Shown in pieces: positions 29,682 to 38,119 of a DNA stretch of 64,000 nt (its first letter is position 1; every line of letters starts with the position of its first letter). This DNA comes from Cellvibrio sp. OA-2007 (GTDB lineage Bacteria > Pseudomonadota > Gammaproteobacteria > Pseudomonadales > Cellvibrionaceae). The translations under genes were made by a program, and so were the position numbers. The DNA lies in NCBI RefSeq assembly GCF_000953825.1, contig NZ_BBUL01000020.1, positions 186,001 to 250,000 on the forward strand, given 5' to 3'. A model generated the notes under the pieces. That model worked only from the letters and a program-made list of their open reading frames with translations. It made no database searches and was not told where the DNA came from.

Positions 29682-30947
29682 ATGATAATTGATACAGAAA
29701 AGTGGCAAGAGATTTTTAAAACCCTTGGCCAACACAAACTGCGCACTGCGTTAACTGCCTTCGGTGTTTTCTGGGGCATTTTTATGCTCACGCTGTTGCT
29801 CGGCGCAGGTAAGGGTTTGGAAAATGGCGTCAACGAAGGATTTCCGCGGGTGCCCAATATTGTTTGGGTATGGGTGCAGGGCAGTACCCAAATGCCTTAT
29901 CAAGGTATGCCTATCGGTCGCCAAATCGGGCTTAAGCCAGAAGATGTTGCGGCAATTGAAAAGAATGTTGCCAGTGTTGGTTTTATTCGTGGGCAGAACT
30001 CTGTCGGTATTTGGAGTGGAACACCTCCCTACACAGTACACAAAGATAAAAACGGGACTTTTTTTATCGAGGGAACTCATGCCCATATGGATAACATTCA
30101 CTCCTTGCGTATGAAAGAAGGCCGTTACTTTAATGAGTTGGATGATTTGGAAAAACGTAAAACGGTCATCATTGGTACGCGGGTACGGACCCAACTATTT
30201 GATGCCGATGAAAGTCCGCTTGGAAAAAATATCACTATTAATGGCATCAGTTTTACCGTCATTGGAGTATTTGAATCCACTGCAAACGGTAACCAGCAGC
30301 AAGAAGAGGAAAAAATTTATCTGCCCAATGAAACACTGCGCTATGCGTTTAACCAGGTTGGAAATATTGGCAGTTTTGTCGTTCAACCCAAGCCTGGTAT
30401 TCATGCCCGAGTCGCAGAAGAGGATGTCAAAAAATATCTCAAGGAATTGAAAAAAGTAAACCCGGAGGATGTGGGCGTATTTGGCAGCTTTAATTTGCAA
30501 AACGAGTTCGACAAAGTCGAAGGTCTATTTACCGGTATTGCAGTATTCAGTTGGGTGGTGGCGATTGGCACCATCATGGCCGGTGCAATTGGTGTGGGCA
30601 ATATCATGTTAATTGTGGTGAAGGAGCGCACGCGCGAAATAGGTTTGCGCAAAGCGTTGGGTGCAACGCCTAACTCTATTATCGGCATGATTGTGCAAGA
30701 ATCTATTTTTATTACCACAGTTGCTGGCTATATGGGTTTGGTAATAGGCGTATTAATTTTGGAAGGCGTAGGAAAACTATTGGAAGCCGGTGGCGGCAAA
30801 GCGGGTTTTTTTGGCAAACCAGAAGTGGATTTTGCAACTGCATTTGCCGCTTTATTGGTATTGGTGATCTCGGGTCTACTCGCGTCACTTATGCCAGCGG
30901 CCAAAGCAGCGGGCGTCAACCCAATCGTTGCGCTGCAAGATGAATAA
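29682..30947 (+). CDS. MacB/FtsX-type ABC permease, pair type 2 (copy B)
   Basis: This 421-residue permease is similar to 26207-27472, ending NPIVALQDE. It has an N-terminal helix (about 28-48), a periplasmic domain with the SFTVIGVFESTANG region, and FtsX-type C-terminal helices around NIMLIVVKERTREIGLRKAL. It starts 12 bases after its partner with AGGAG as ribosome site. A 124-base gap with a REP-like hairpin separates it from the membrane-fusion gene. Confidence 0.92.
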   Translation: MIIDTEKWQEIFKTLGQHKLRTALTAFGVFWGIFMLTLLLGAGKGLENGVNEGFPRVPNIVWVWVQGSTQMPYQGMPIGRQIGLKPEDVAAIEKNVASVGFIRGQNSVGIWSGTPPYTVHKDKNGTFFIEGTHAHMDNIHSLRMKEGRYFNELDDLEKRKTVIIGTRVRTQLFDADESPLGKNITINGISFTVIGVFESTANGNQQQEEEKIYLPNETLRYAFNQVGNIGSFVVQPKPGIHARVAEEDVKKYLKELKKVNPEDVGVFGSFNLQNEFDKVEGLFTGIAVFSWVVAIGTIMAGAIGVGNIMLIVVKERTREIGLRKALGATPNSIIGMIVQESIFITTVAGYMGLVIGVLILEGVGKLLEAGGGKAGFFGKPEVDFATAFAALLVLVISGLLASLMPAAKAAGVNPIVALQDE

Positions 30948-30988
30948 GCAAACCATTGTAATACTCGCCTGGCGGGTATCCACAATAT

Positions 30989-31015
30989 CTGGACTCCCGC
31001 AAGCGGGAGTGACGA
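30989..31015. repeat. REP-like palindromic element
   Basis: An ACTCCCGC/GCGGGAGT stem (30993-31010) is flanked by CTGG and GACGA, the layout of widespread proteobacterial REP elements. A second copy in inverse orientation lies at 41857-41885. Confidence 0.7.
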
Positions 31016-31071
31016 ACAAAATAAGTGCTTTAGAAAGTTAAATTAATATCAGCAATCACAAGAAGGACACC

Positions 31072-32145
31072 ATGAAAAAGTTTATCTGGTACGCAGTGTT
31101 AGGTTTGATCGCCGTAGTATTTATTGGTACAGCAGTATTTTTGTATAACAAGTCGCAGGAAAAGCCCGTGACCTATACCTCGGACGAGGTATTTAAAACC
31201 ACCATTGTGAAAAAGACAGTGGCAGTGGGCAAAGTAATTCCACGCCGCGAAGTGGAAATCAAATCGCAAGTATCAGGTGTGGTAGAAAAGCTTTATGTGA
31301 TGGCCGGGCAGAATGTGAACAAAGGCGATATTATCGCCAAGATTACGCTGGCACCCAATATGGTGATGCTCAACCAAGCAGAGTCACAATTGGAATCGGC
31401 GAAAATCAATTTTGAAAATGCCACGGTTGAATTTGAGCGGCAGAAAAAATTGTTTGCCGACAAATTAATCTCCGAATCGGAATACAATAAATTTTTATTG
31501 AACTACGAGTTGCAAAAAGAAGCAGTGGCCTCGGCCGAAAATAATTTGCTGTTGATGAAATCCGGCGCTACCAAAAAATCAGACAAAGTATCCAATATGA
31601 TTCCGGCCACAGTGACCGGCATGATTTTGGATCTTCCGTTTAAAGAAGGTGCATTTATTGTCGAAACCAGCTCCTTTGGTTCAGGCACCACAGTGGCAAC
31701 CTTGGCCGATATGACCGATATGATTTTTGAAGGCATGGTGGATGAGTCTGAAGTCGGCAAAATTCGCGAGGGCATGGAGTTGGAGTTAGATGTAGGCGCG
31801 TTAGAAGGCGAACCCTTTACCGCAATCCTTGAATATATTTCACCTAAAGGTGTAACTGACCAAGGCACAATTAAATTCCAGATTCGCGCTGCAGTAAAAC
31901 TCAGCGACAAATTATTCCTGCGCTCCAACTACAGCGCTAATGCAGACATAGTGCTGGAAAAAAAGGAAAACGTAGTCGCTATCAACGAAGGCAACTTGAT
32001 TATCGAAGAAAAAGCGCAATTTGTTGAAATCGAAACTGGCCCACAAAAATTCGACAAGCGCGAAGTTAAAACCGGCATTTCCGACGGCATCAATATTGAA
32101 ATCGTAGAAGGTTTGAAAGAAGGCGATAAGATTAAGCATCGTTAG
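31072..32145 (+). CDS. Membrane-fusion (HlyD/MacA-type) periplasmic adaptor
   Basis: This 357-residue adaptor has one N-terminal transmembrane segment (about 5-24), a split biotinyl-lipoyl domain (KSQVSGVVEKLYVMAGQNVNKG and the MIPATVTGMILDLPFKEGAF region), a coiled-coil hairpin (about 98-165, NQAESQLESAKINFENATVE), then beta-barrel and membrane-proximal domains. It would link the MacB-type permeases to an outer-membrane channel, but no TolC-type gene is in this cluster. It is the last gene of the cluster, followed by a hairpin at 32163-32193. Confidence 0.92.
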   Translation: MKKFIWYAVLGLIAVVFIGTAVFLYNKSQEKPVTYTSDEVFKTTIVKKTVAVGKVIPRREVEIKSQVSGVVEKLYVMAGQNVNKGDIIAKITLAPNMVMLNQAESQLESAKINFENATVEFERQKKLFADKLISESEYNKFLLNYELQKEAVASAENNLLLMKSGATKKSDKVSNMIPATVTGMILDLPFKEGAFIVETSSFGSGTTVATLADMTDMIFEGMVDESEVGKIREGMELELDVGALEGEPFTAILEYISPKGVTDQGTIKFQIRAAVKLSDKLFLRSNYSANADIVLEKKENVVAINEGNLIIEEKAQFVEIETGPQKFDKREVKTGISDGINIEIVEGLKEGDKIKHR

Positions 32146-32162
32146 TAGCAATATTCCTTAGT

Positions 32163-32200
32163 GCGGGTTCGCGCCAACGGGCGTGTAACCCGCAGATTTT
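32163..32200 (+). terminator. Hairpin terminator after the adaptor gene
   Basis: GCGGGTT (32163-32169) pairs with AACCCGC (32187-32193), with further inner pairing (CGCC/GGCG), followed by a short T run. It is probably the end of the ABC transcript. Confidence 0.65.
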
Positions 32201-32248
32201 AATGTTCCTTCATCTTGACTTCCCTTACTAACACTATCAGACTAAACT

Positions 32249-32262
32249 AACTAAGCTTAGTT
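32249..32262. promoter_or_regulatory. Palindrome ahead of the Phd/PIN toxin-antitoxin genes
   Basis: AACTAAGCTTAGTT is a perfect 14-base palindrome ending five bases before the GGAGG ribosome site of the antitoxin gene. It is the likely operator for antitoxin autoregulation. Confidence 0.65.
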
Positions 32263-32275
32263 TATCGGAGGTGTT

Positions 32276-32521
32276 ATGCAAACCATTAATATCCACGAAG
32301 CCAAAACCCATCTGTCGCGTTTGGTGGAGCTGGCGGCCAAAGGTGATTCCTTTATTATCGCCAAGGCGGGTAAACCCTTGGTAAAAGTGACTGCCTTAAA
32401 TTCCCCGGAGCCAGCGCAGATGAAGCGAATCGGGTTTCTTACTGGACAGTTTCAGGTTCCCGACGATTTTGACGTTATGGGTGCGAATGAAATAGCCAAT
32501 TTATTCGGTGTTGATAAATGA
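32276..32521 (+). CDS. Phd/YefM-type antitoxin
   Basis: This is an 81-residue antitoxin. INIHEAKTHLSRLVELAAKG followed by FIIAKAGKPLVKV is the Phd/YefM N-terminal DNA-binding and dimerisation domain; the C-terminal part (FLTGQFQVPDDF) is the toxin-binding tail common in partners of PIN toxins. GGAGG lies five bases upstream of the start. The last four bases overlap the toxin start (ATGA), the usual toxin-antitoxin coupling. Confidence 0.93.
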   Translation: MQTINIHEAKTHLSRLVELAAKGDSFIIAKAGKPLVKVTALNSPEPAQMKRIGFLTGQFQVPDDFDVMGANEIANLFGVDK

Positions 32522-32904
32522 AGCTATTATTGGATACACATTTACTGCTATGGCTGGCGGCTACACCCAAAAAGTTAAGTAAAAAAGCAAGGACTTATAT
32601 TGAAAATCAAGACAATGAATTATTTTTCAGCGCGGCTAGTATCTGGGAAATCGCTATAAAACAAACGTTGGGAAGAGAGGATTTTACTGCTGACGCGCAT
32701 TTATTGCGTCGGGGATTATTAGACAATGGTTACAGTGAGCTACCTATCCTGAGTGACCATGCTGTTGCTGTAAACGGCTTACCTGATATACACAAAGACC
32801 CTTTTGATCGCATGCTAGTAGCACAAGCTACTGTAGAGGGATTTGTACTGTTGACGGCGGATGTAACTGTAGCCAAGTATCCTGGTCCGATTAATAAGGT
32901 GTAA
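32518..32904 (+). CDS. PIN-domain toxin (VapC-like ribonuclease)
   Basis: This 128-residue PIN protein keeps the acidic active-site residues: D6 (LLLDTHLLLW), E44 (SIWEIAIK), D94/D97 (DPFDRMLVAQA) and D115 (LLTADVTV). These toxins usually cleave tRNA or rRNA in a metal-dependent way. The length is normal. It is coupled to the antitoxin by a four-base overlap and appears intact. Confidence 0.93.
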   Translation: MKLLLDTHLLLWLAATPKKLSKKARTYIENQDNELFFSAASIWEIAIKQTLGREDFTADAHLLRRGLLDNGYSELPILSDHAVAVNGLPDIHKDPFDRMLVAQATVEGFVLLTADVTVAKYPGPINKV

Positions 32905-32985
32905 TACTTTTAAAAAGTAATTGAATTGGCGATATGCAAAAGTACACAACCATTCGATGAATATCGCCAATTCAATGAGCTAAAA

Positions 32986-33747
32986 CTATTTCTTAGTTGC
33001 AACCACTTCCAAATCCATAAAATAAATCGTCGTAGTGCCTTCAAAACCTGAATCAGTGCCCATTAATAACCACAGGCTACCTTGATCGTCCGTTATGGTT
33101 GAATAAGCGCCTTTTTCTGTCATCACCGATTTTTTTAAGTAAGTTGTCACAACATCGGTGGTACTGCATTCCTGGCTATTAGCAAAATCACCGGCAATAA
33201 TTGCATCGCTACCACCGGCTGCCTGATTGCCTTTGTCCCAATTCAACAATAAAAACCCTGTGCCATCATCAACGGCTTTGGGTTCATCTTTTGTCGCCCC
33301 CACTTTAATCCACACACTATTGCCCGGCGAGCCGCCTATGCCGACGCAGTTGTTTTGCGCATTAGTTCCGAAGGTCACTTTAAAACGCAAATCGTAGCGA
33401 GTGTTAGGCTCAAGTCCATCGACCTTTTTGGTGACAAACATAAACAGGTCGTCGCTGTGATTATTACCAGTCACCTTATAGCCTTTGCGCTGGGTATTTA
33501 ACGCAGCGGGCAAATTGCTGTGGCTGGAGCCCAATTCATAAAATGTTTCCTCACCGGCAGGATAATCGGCAAAACCGGTTTTCCAGCCGGCAATGCTATC
33601 GTTGAAATCAATATGTAACACCTTGGTATTGGGGTCTGGTTTTATATCGTCGTTATCACTACCACAGGCGCTGAGTAACCCGAGTAGCGGCAAAATAAAC
33701 AGGGATTTTTTAAGTAATTTTTTGGTCAACGCAGAAGGGATTTGCAT
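32986..33747 (-). CDS. Exported lipoprotein of unknown function
   Basis: This 253-residue lipoprotein starts at the ATG 33745-33747 (MQIPSALTKKLLKKSLFILP), with GGAG well placed upstream. The lipobox is LLSAC. The mature part is beta-rich and acidic, opening LHIDFNDSIAGWKTGFADYP and containing VDGLEPNTRYDLRFKVTFGT, a pattern of a jelly-roll or carbohydrate-binding-like sandwich. I cannot name a family. It stands alone between the toxin-antitoxin pair and the toxin/immunity island. Confidence 0.8.
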   Translation of the reverse strand: MQIPSALTKKLLKKSLFILPLLGLLSACGSDNDDIKPDPNTKVLHIDFNDSIAGWKTGFADYPAGEETFYELGSSHSNLPAALNTQRKGYKVTGNNHSDDLFMFVTKKVDGLEPNTRYDLRFKVTFGTNAQNNCVGIGGSPGNSVWIKVGATKDEPKAVDDGTGFLLLNWDKGNQAAGGSDAIIAGDFANSQECSTTDVVTTYLKKSVMTEKGAYSTITDDQGSLWLLMGTDSGFEGTTTIYFMDLEVVATKK

Positions 33748-33993
33748 TTTGGGGCTCCAGTTAATGTCGCTCAAATTGAGTGAATCACACTGAATCGATT
33801 GTGGGTGCTAGCGCAGGGCGAATCTGTGGCGGATATGTAGCAAGACGTTAAAAAATGTAATAGCAATCTATTTTCTGGGCAATCCATCACACACCTTGGC
33901 TTGACCATGTGGCCTGCAACCCATTAACGTGCACGCGCTGTTTTGCAGATAACAAAGATTTGTTCATTCCATTGAACACAAAGGACTGTTCCT

Positions 33994-35328
33994 ATGTTTT
34001 CTATTTTAGAAATTAAATCCCGTTACGACCTCACCTGGGAAGATCTTCCTTATATCGAATCTCCCGTATTTGCCCACGAGCACGCCATAAAAGCCATTCA
34101 GGGACGCGACCCGTTCGCGCCGCCCATACAAAACCTGGAAGACTTCCGCCGCGCCGAAGTCCCGCACTACGATCCGCTTTTTAATCACGACTATGTAGAA
34201 AATCATCTGCGTCGTCTGTTTTTTGAAGGCCAATATTTCTCCGTCTCCCGCCCCAAAATTCCCTTCGCCCCCATTTTCAAATGGAACCCGTTAGCAGAAC
34301 ACCCCGACGGCGGCGAGTGGATCGCCAACCCGTTTAATTACAGCGAACATTGCACAAAAACATTAGAAGAATATGCAAAGCAACTAGGCGCACAAAAACG
34401 CAGAATGATGGCGGAGCAGGCGGAAGCAAGTGCAATTCCTGCGGCATTGGTTGCTGGTGTGAGAAGGGTGGTTGAAAGATCGCCTGTGGAGCAGCCGAAA
34501 CCTTCATTAGAAAAGAAAAAAATTGCACCGCCACAAACGTTAATAGAAGCAGCACAACGATTAAAAGATGCCGGTCCTGCAGTGCGTGATGCAAAAGCAA
34601 ATAACAAGCCATTGCCACCTTCCTCCTATTCGTTAGCCGATAAACAAGCAGTCGTAGACGCTGGGCTGAAAGAGAGATTTTTAGTCCGCGTAATCGAAAA
34701 AAATTATGCGAGTGACAAGGGGCATATCGGCAAGGTTAGGGAACACGGTCAATCCATATCTTGGACAGCGCCTTTTACTATGGTGGAGCATGGTGATACA
34801 GATGCAGAAGCTCTGTTAAAAGCCTTCGGCACTCGTTACGATCCCGATAAGGAATACACCATTGTTATTATTGATCTGGAGATGATGAATGAAATTGGTG
34901 ACGTAGAAACGGTTATTCCTACTACGCAAAATCTGAAAAATCTAATTGCAGAAAATCCCCATATATCGACATTAACACCTGAGGAAGTAGAGCAGGTATT
35001 AAGCGACGAACTTGCGCCTAAGTACAATAAGTTTGCTAAAGAAAAATCGAAACAAAATGTAAGCTCAAATAAACCTGAAGACATGCAAGATTTAGCAAGT
35101 GCGATGGGATTTTCAAAAGAGGAAACACAGCTACTCATTAAAAGACAAAAACTCGCAGACCAAGTAGCCGCATGGGAGCAGTTTACAGGTAATGGAATGA
35201 CGTTGGATACAACTTCTAGCACTCAAGCCTTTGGGCCAGTCGAGGTTGTCATGCTTGACAAAAAACCATTGAAGCTGGGCACTCTCAGAAAAAAACACGC
35301 AATAAAACGCGTTCCTTGCCAAGGATAA
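33994..35328 (+). CDS. Putative polymorphic toxin / effector, family not recognised
   Basis: This 444-residue protein has AAAGGA upstream of its ATG. It has no signal peptide and no membrane span. The N-terminal 120 residues form a compact aromatic-rich unit (YDLTWEDLPYIESPVFAHEH). A lysine/glutamate/alanine-rich linker follows (about 125-205). The middle domain (about 220-310, RFLVRVIEKNYASDKGHIGK, then VEHGDTDAEALLKAFGTRYD) and the basic C-terminal part (about 360-444) are unlike anything I recognise. The change of texture between N-terminus and C-terminus, and the two paralogous small acidic genes plus a Tsi6-like gene directly downstream, suggest an effector with immunity genes. The function is inferred from context only. 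Confidence 0.65.
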   Translation: MFSILEIKSRYDLTWEDLPYIESPVFAHEHAIKAIQGRDPFAPPIQNLEDFRRAEVPHYDPLFNHDYVENHLRRLFFEGQYFSVSRPKIPFAPIFKWNPLAEHPDGGEWIANPFNYSEHCTKTLEEYAKQLGAQKRRMMAEQAEASAIPAALVAGVRRVVERSPVEQPKPSLEKKKIAPPQTLIEAAQRLKDAGPAVRDAKANNKPLPPSSYSLADKQAVVDAGLKERFLVRVIEKNYASDKGHIGKVREHGQSISWTAPFTMVEHGDTDAEALLKAFGTRYDPDKEYTIVIIDLEMMNEIGDVETVIPTTQNLKNLIAENPHISTLTPEEVEQVLSDELAPKYNKFAKEKSKQNVSSNKPEDMQDLASAMGFSKEETQLLIKRQKLADQVAAWEQFTGNGMTLDTTSSTQAFGPVEVVMLDKKPLKLGTLRKKHAIKRVPCQG

Positions 35329-35331
35329 AAT

Positions 35332-35847
35332 ATGAAAAAATTTGATAATACCGATCCTGTAAATTTACTGAATGACCCACGAATCATTTATCAGTATGCG
35401 GAGTTTAAAGATCATCTAAATGAAAATGACTACTATTTTTGGTTAAAGGAAGGCGAGCATTTAATATGGGCGGTTACCGGACTAGGCGCGTCATTTGAGG
35501 GGCGCCCAAGAAAGTGGGTGGGCGGCAGTCAACTAGAAATCCCCAAAGAAGGATTGTCTTGGTTTGTACGGATGATTGAAGAAAAATTTCTTAAATCTGC
35601 TGTGGAGGGCGGGCTTCCGAAAGGTCAATATGGTTGTGAGGAAGTTATCAATGGCGAGAGATTAATTATATCTCGAATGTTTGGTACGCCGGGTTATAGT
35701 TTTCGCAATCATTCACGCTATAGCCATTTATGGGATGACTCAACTGATCCGCAAGACGCTATGTTCACTGACGAAATGCTATTTGAAAAGGGTTTGTTTG
35801 ATGATTTCAAAAAGCTGGCTGAAAAAATTGAACAAGGAAAGATATAA
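35332..35847 (+). CDS. Candidate immunity protein, paralogue 1
   Basis: This 171-residue acidic cytosolic protein starts three bases after the putative toxin. It shares a clear core with the gene at 35887: GLSWFVRMIEEKFLKSAVEG here, GVSWMINAIEQGFEKPPSEG there, then matching NGERL/NEERL and RNHSR/KNTSR segments. Tandem small paralogues behind a toxin are the usual mark of immunity proteins. I do not recognise a named immunity family. It is richer in A and T than the surrounding core genes. Confidence 0.72.
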   Translation: MKKFDNTDPVNLLNDPRIIYQYAEFKDHLNENDYYFWLKEGEHLIWAVTGLGASFEGRPRKWVGGSQLEIPKEGLSWFVRMIEEKFLKSAVEGGLPKGQYGCEEVINGERLIISRMFGTPGYSFRNHSRYSHLWDDSTDPQDAMFTDEMLFEKGLFDDFKKLAEKIEQGKI

Positions 35848-35886
35848 CAGAGTCGCCGAAAGGCGATTCTGTAAGAAGTATTACTC

Positions 35887-36420
35887 ATGAATAAAATCGC
35901 ACCTCGCAAACAGCTAGGAATTATTGACTACAAAAACGTGCCTATAAATTATGTATATCTAGGTAGGCTGCCAAGCCCATTTTCTAATCCCCAGAAAAAT
36001 TATGAAAATATTGCCGACTTTTATGTCGGTGACGGGTACTTAATTAATAGACGAGAAGACAGAAAAAACGGAATTTCTGACGATATGCCAGAACAATTTG
36101 AAATGCCGTTGGCAGGGGTTAGTTGGATGATTAATGCTATAGAGCAGGGTTTTGAAAAGCCTCCGTCAGAAGGTGGGCTTGAAAAGAATAAATTACATAC
36201 TGACACCACACTGAATGAAGAAAGGTTACGAATCATGTATGGCGTATGTGTTGGTGGTGAAGGTGTTGGTGGCTATACAATAAAAAATACAAGTAGATCG
36301 AGTTATATATTGCCGCGATATTCTCAACAATTCTCAATTACTGTCGATATTTGGCAACAAGTAGGAAGAAAGTTTTTTAAGGATATTCTGAAGCGAATTA
36401 ATAGCGGTGAATTCAATTAG
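35887..36420 (+). CDS. Candidate immunity protein, paralogue 2
   Basis: This 177-residue paralogue of the preceding gene (see the shared core there) follows after 39 bases. The N-terminal 60 residues differ (IDYKNVPINYVYLGRLPSPF), the middle is conserved, and the C-terminus (TVDIWQQVGRKFFKDILKRI) matches the DEMLFEKGLFDDFKKLAEKI helix of paralogue 1. Duplicated, diverged immunity genes commonly protect against variant toxins of other strains. Function is inferred from arrangement. Confidence 0.72.
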   Translation: MNKIAPRKQLGIIDYKNVPINYVYLGRLPSPFSNPQKNYENIADFYVGDGYLINRREDRKNGISDDMPEQFEMPLAGVSWMINAIEQGFEKPPSEGGLEKNKLHTDTTLNEERLRIMYGVCVGGEGVGGYTIKNTSRSSYILPRYSQQFSITVDIWQQVGRKFFKDILKRINSGEFN

Positions 36421-36452
36421 ATCGCCAAAGAGTTCACATACGGTTTTCTAAG

Positions 36453-36743
36453 ATGAATTTTACAAGAATTGAAAAATCGGCGCTCAAAGCAATTGAAAAA
36501 TTCCTTAACCAAAATGTTGTGGATATCAATGAGCCATTCATGCAATCGATACTGGCGCAATTAAATTTCATAGCTAATTGTGCAAAAGAAGGAAATAACC
36601 CTCGAACCTCGCTACCAGAAGGAAAAACGTTTACTTACGGAATAATCGCTTCAAGAGAGTTTGCTTCGCCAGAAGAACTAGAATTAAACGAATATATAAC
36701 GGCAGTAGACATGGAGCTCTATCCAGAAGAGTACAGCAACTAA
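36453..36743 (+). CDS. Tsi6-like immunity protein
   Basis: This 96-residue, all-helical-looking acidic protein shows a pattern like the Tsi6 immunity family: QSILAQLNFIANCAKEG, then RTSLPEGKTFTYGIIASREF, then an acidic EELELNEYITAVDMELY helix. Pseudomonas Tsi6 blocks the NAD(P)+-degrading effector Tse6. Recognition was by eye from conserved spacing and is not certain. No Tse6-type toxin is adjacent, so this may be an orphan immunity gene or may serve the toxin at 33994. A terminator follows (36778-36818). Confidence 0.65.
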   Translation: MNFTRIEKSALKAIEKFLNQNVVDINEPFMQSILAQLNFIANCAKEGNNPRTSLPEGKTFTYGIIASREFASPEELELNEYITAVDMELYPEEYSN

Positions 36744-37265
36744 AAACTCACAAGAAACAGACCTCCTTCACTCACCTAAACCCTCCCAACACCTCAGTGT
36801 TCGGAGGGTTTATTTTTAGACTCTGCGTTACCTCCCCCACAATCAACAAGTGATTCACTGCCTTTGCAGACTCACCCCGTAATAAACTGTAATTCCGATT
36901 GGCCGTATTTAGTGAGATAGTCTTTAATTGTTTCTCGTTGTTGATGGCTGCTTTGATTAAAGGCTATAGTCCTACAGGAAGCTCGGGTCGCGTAAAGTGA
37001 GTTTTCGAACTGGAACTGCTTTTAGAGCCAGCAACGTGCCCAAAGGCGCGTTGACTTTTAAAGGTAACTCGTGTCGATGTGTTAGGACTGTTAGTTGACG
37101 TATGGAAAACTGCGCTAAATCCTAAAAATAGTTTAAAAACTGCAGTCCATAGCCCATTCTCTGATGTCAGATATGAAACCAAAATATAAGATTCAACTGT
37201 AGCGTGTAAGTTTGCGCTATGCCTCGATTGCGATATTCGCTAAGCTTTGATTTAGGAGAGCAAGA
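36744..37265. other. 522-base gap without a supported gene; terminator at its start
   Basis: An intrinsic terminator opens the gap (36778-36811). A reading frame on the minus strand at 36964-37182 exists but has no good start site or recognisable product. The rest is A+T-rich and precedes the GGAG (37256-37259) of the next gene. Confidence 0.55.
36778..36818 (+). terminator. Terminator after the toxin/immunity island
   Basis: AAACCCTCC (36778-36786) pairs with GGAGGGTTT (36803-36811), with an inner AACAC/GTGTT stem, followed by TATTTTT. Confidence 0.85.
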
Positions 37266-38018
37266 ATGAAATATCACGGAGCATTGTTATTGTCTGGAAA
37301 TAAGATGCTGAGTTTTTCTAACGAATCAGAAGAATATGCAATTAAAAATTTTTTGATTCCATTTATCAATGGTCAAGTTATTGAAACAAGCACAAATGGC
37401 TCAGAAACACATCAATCTTTGATTAATATGAAGTCTGCTGTAGCAATGTCTATTTATAGAACCGAAACGGATATTGACCATAGCAAATTTAGTTTTTCTT
37501 TTGCTCATGGAAATATAGAAAGAGAATATGGTGAATTTGATTGCACTTCTGAGTTTGTTGAGAAAGTGAAAGAGCTACAAACAAACCCATCAACACGTTC
37601 ACTGTTGGAGCTGGCCTTTAGAAAACCGGAAAATCAGATATTTGTAATTATGAAATTCGGCGATCCATTGCTCGACTCTGCTTATGAGGGGGTAATAAAG
37701 CCATTAGGTAAAGAATTTGATATTTGCGTTGTTCGTGTTGATGAAATACAAGACTCAGGCAAAATTAATGACCAAATTCTAGAAAACATTGCTAAAAGTA
37801 GGTTGGTGATATCAGATTTATCTGGAGAGCGACCAAATTGCTATTATGAAACTGGTTTTTCACACGCATTAGGGAAGGACATTATATTGACTATACACAA
37901 AGACAGCGATGTTCATTTTGACTTAACAAATTACCGCTTTATTAAATGGGGTACAGAAAAAGAGCTGCGAGATAGGCTAAGAGAGCGAATGAGTTCGATG
38001 TTGCGGGATAGGAGCTGA
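37266..38018 (+). CDS. Lone protein with C-terminal deoxyribosyltransferase/TIR-like domain
   Basis: This 250-residue cytosolic protein is in A+T-rich DNA. The N-terminal 115 residues are unrecognised. The C-terminal half (about 122-230) has FVIMKFG (126-132), LISDLSGERPNCYYETGFSH-type residues with D184, N191 and E195, and a closing INYRFIKW-like strand (TNYRFIKWGT). This D...N..YE.G pattern is that of nucleoside 2-deoxyribosyltransferase-like and TIR-like folds, several of which act in NAD-consuming or nucleotide-signalling phage defence. It has its own ribosome site (GGAG) and a terminator on its far side. Defence function is inference from fold and context. Confidence 0.72.
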   Translation: MKYHGALLLSGNKMLSFSNESEEYAIKNFLIPFINGQVIETSTNGSETHQSLINMKSAVAMSIYRTETDIDHSKFSFSFAHGNIEREYGEFDCTSEFVEKVKELQTNPSTRSLLELAFRKPENQIFVIMKFGDPLLDSAYEGVIKPLGKEFDICVVRVDEIQDSGKINDQILENIAKSRLVISDLSGERPNCYYETGFSHALGKDIILTIHKDSDVHFDLTNYRFIKWGTEKELRDRLRERMSSMLRDRS

Positions 38019-38060
38019 CAAGCGACTGTGGAGTGCTCACTCGTCTGAATTGGTTCACAA

Positions 38061-38094
38061 AAAAGCCCAGCCGTCAAAAACCGGCTGGGCTTTT
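38061..38094. terminator. Bidirectional terminator between convergent genes
   Basis: AAAAGCCCAGCCG (38061-38073) pairs with CGGCTGGGCTTTT (38082-38094) around an eight-base loop. It serves the genes ending at 38018 (+) and 38120 (-). Confidence 0.92.
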
Positions 38095-38119
38095 GGCTAT
38101 CTGCCTACTAAAAACTAAT

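Noticed and set aside
33994-35328. Assignment of the putative toxin to type VI secretion
   Set aside because: No PAAR, VgrG, Hcp, MIX or RHS feature is visible, and no secretion genes are in the window.
36964-37182. Minus-strand frame of 72 codons in the gap after the immunity genes
   Set aside because: Start without a ribosome site, low-complexity serine run, no recognisable family. Left unannotated.
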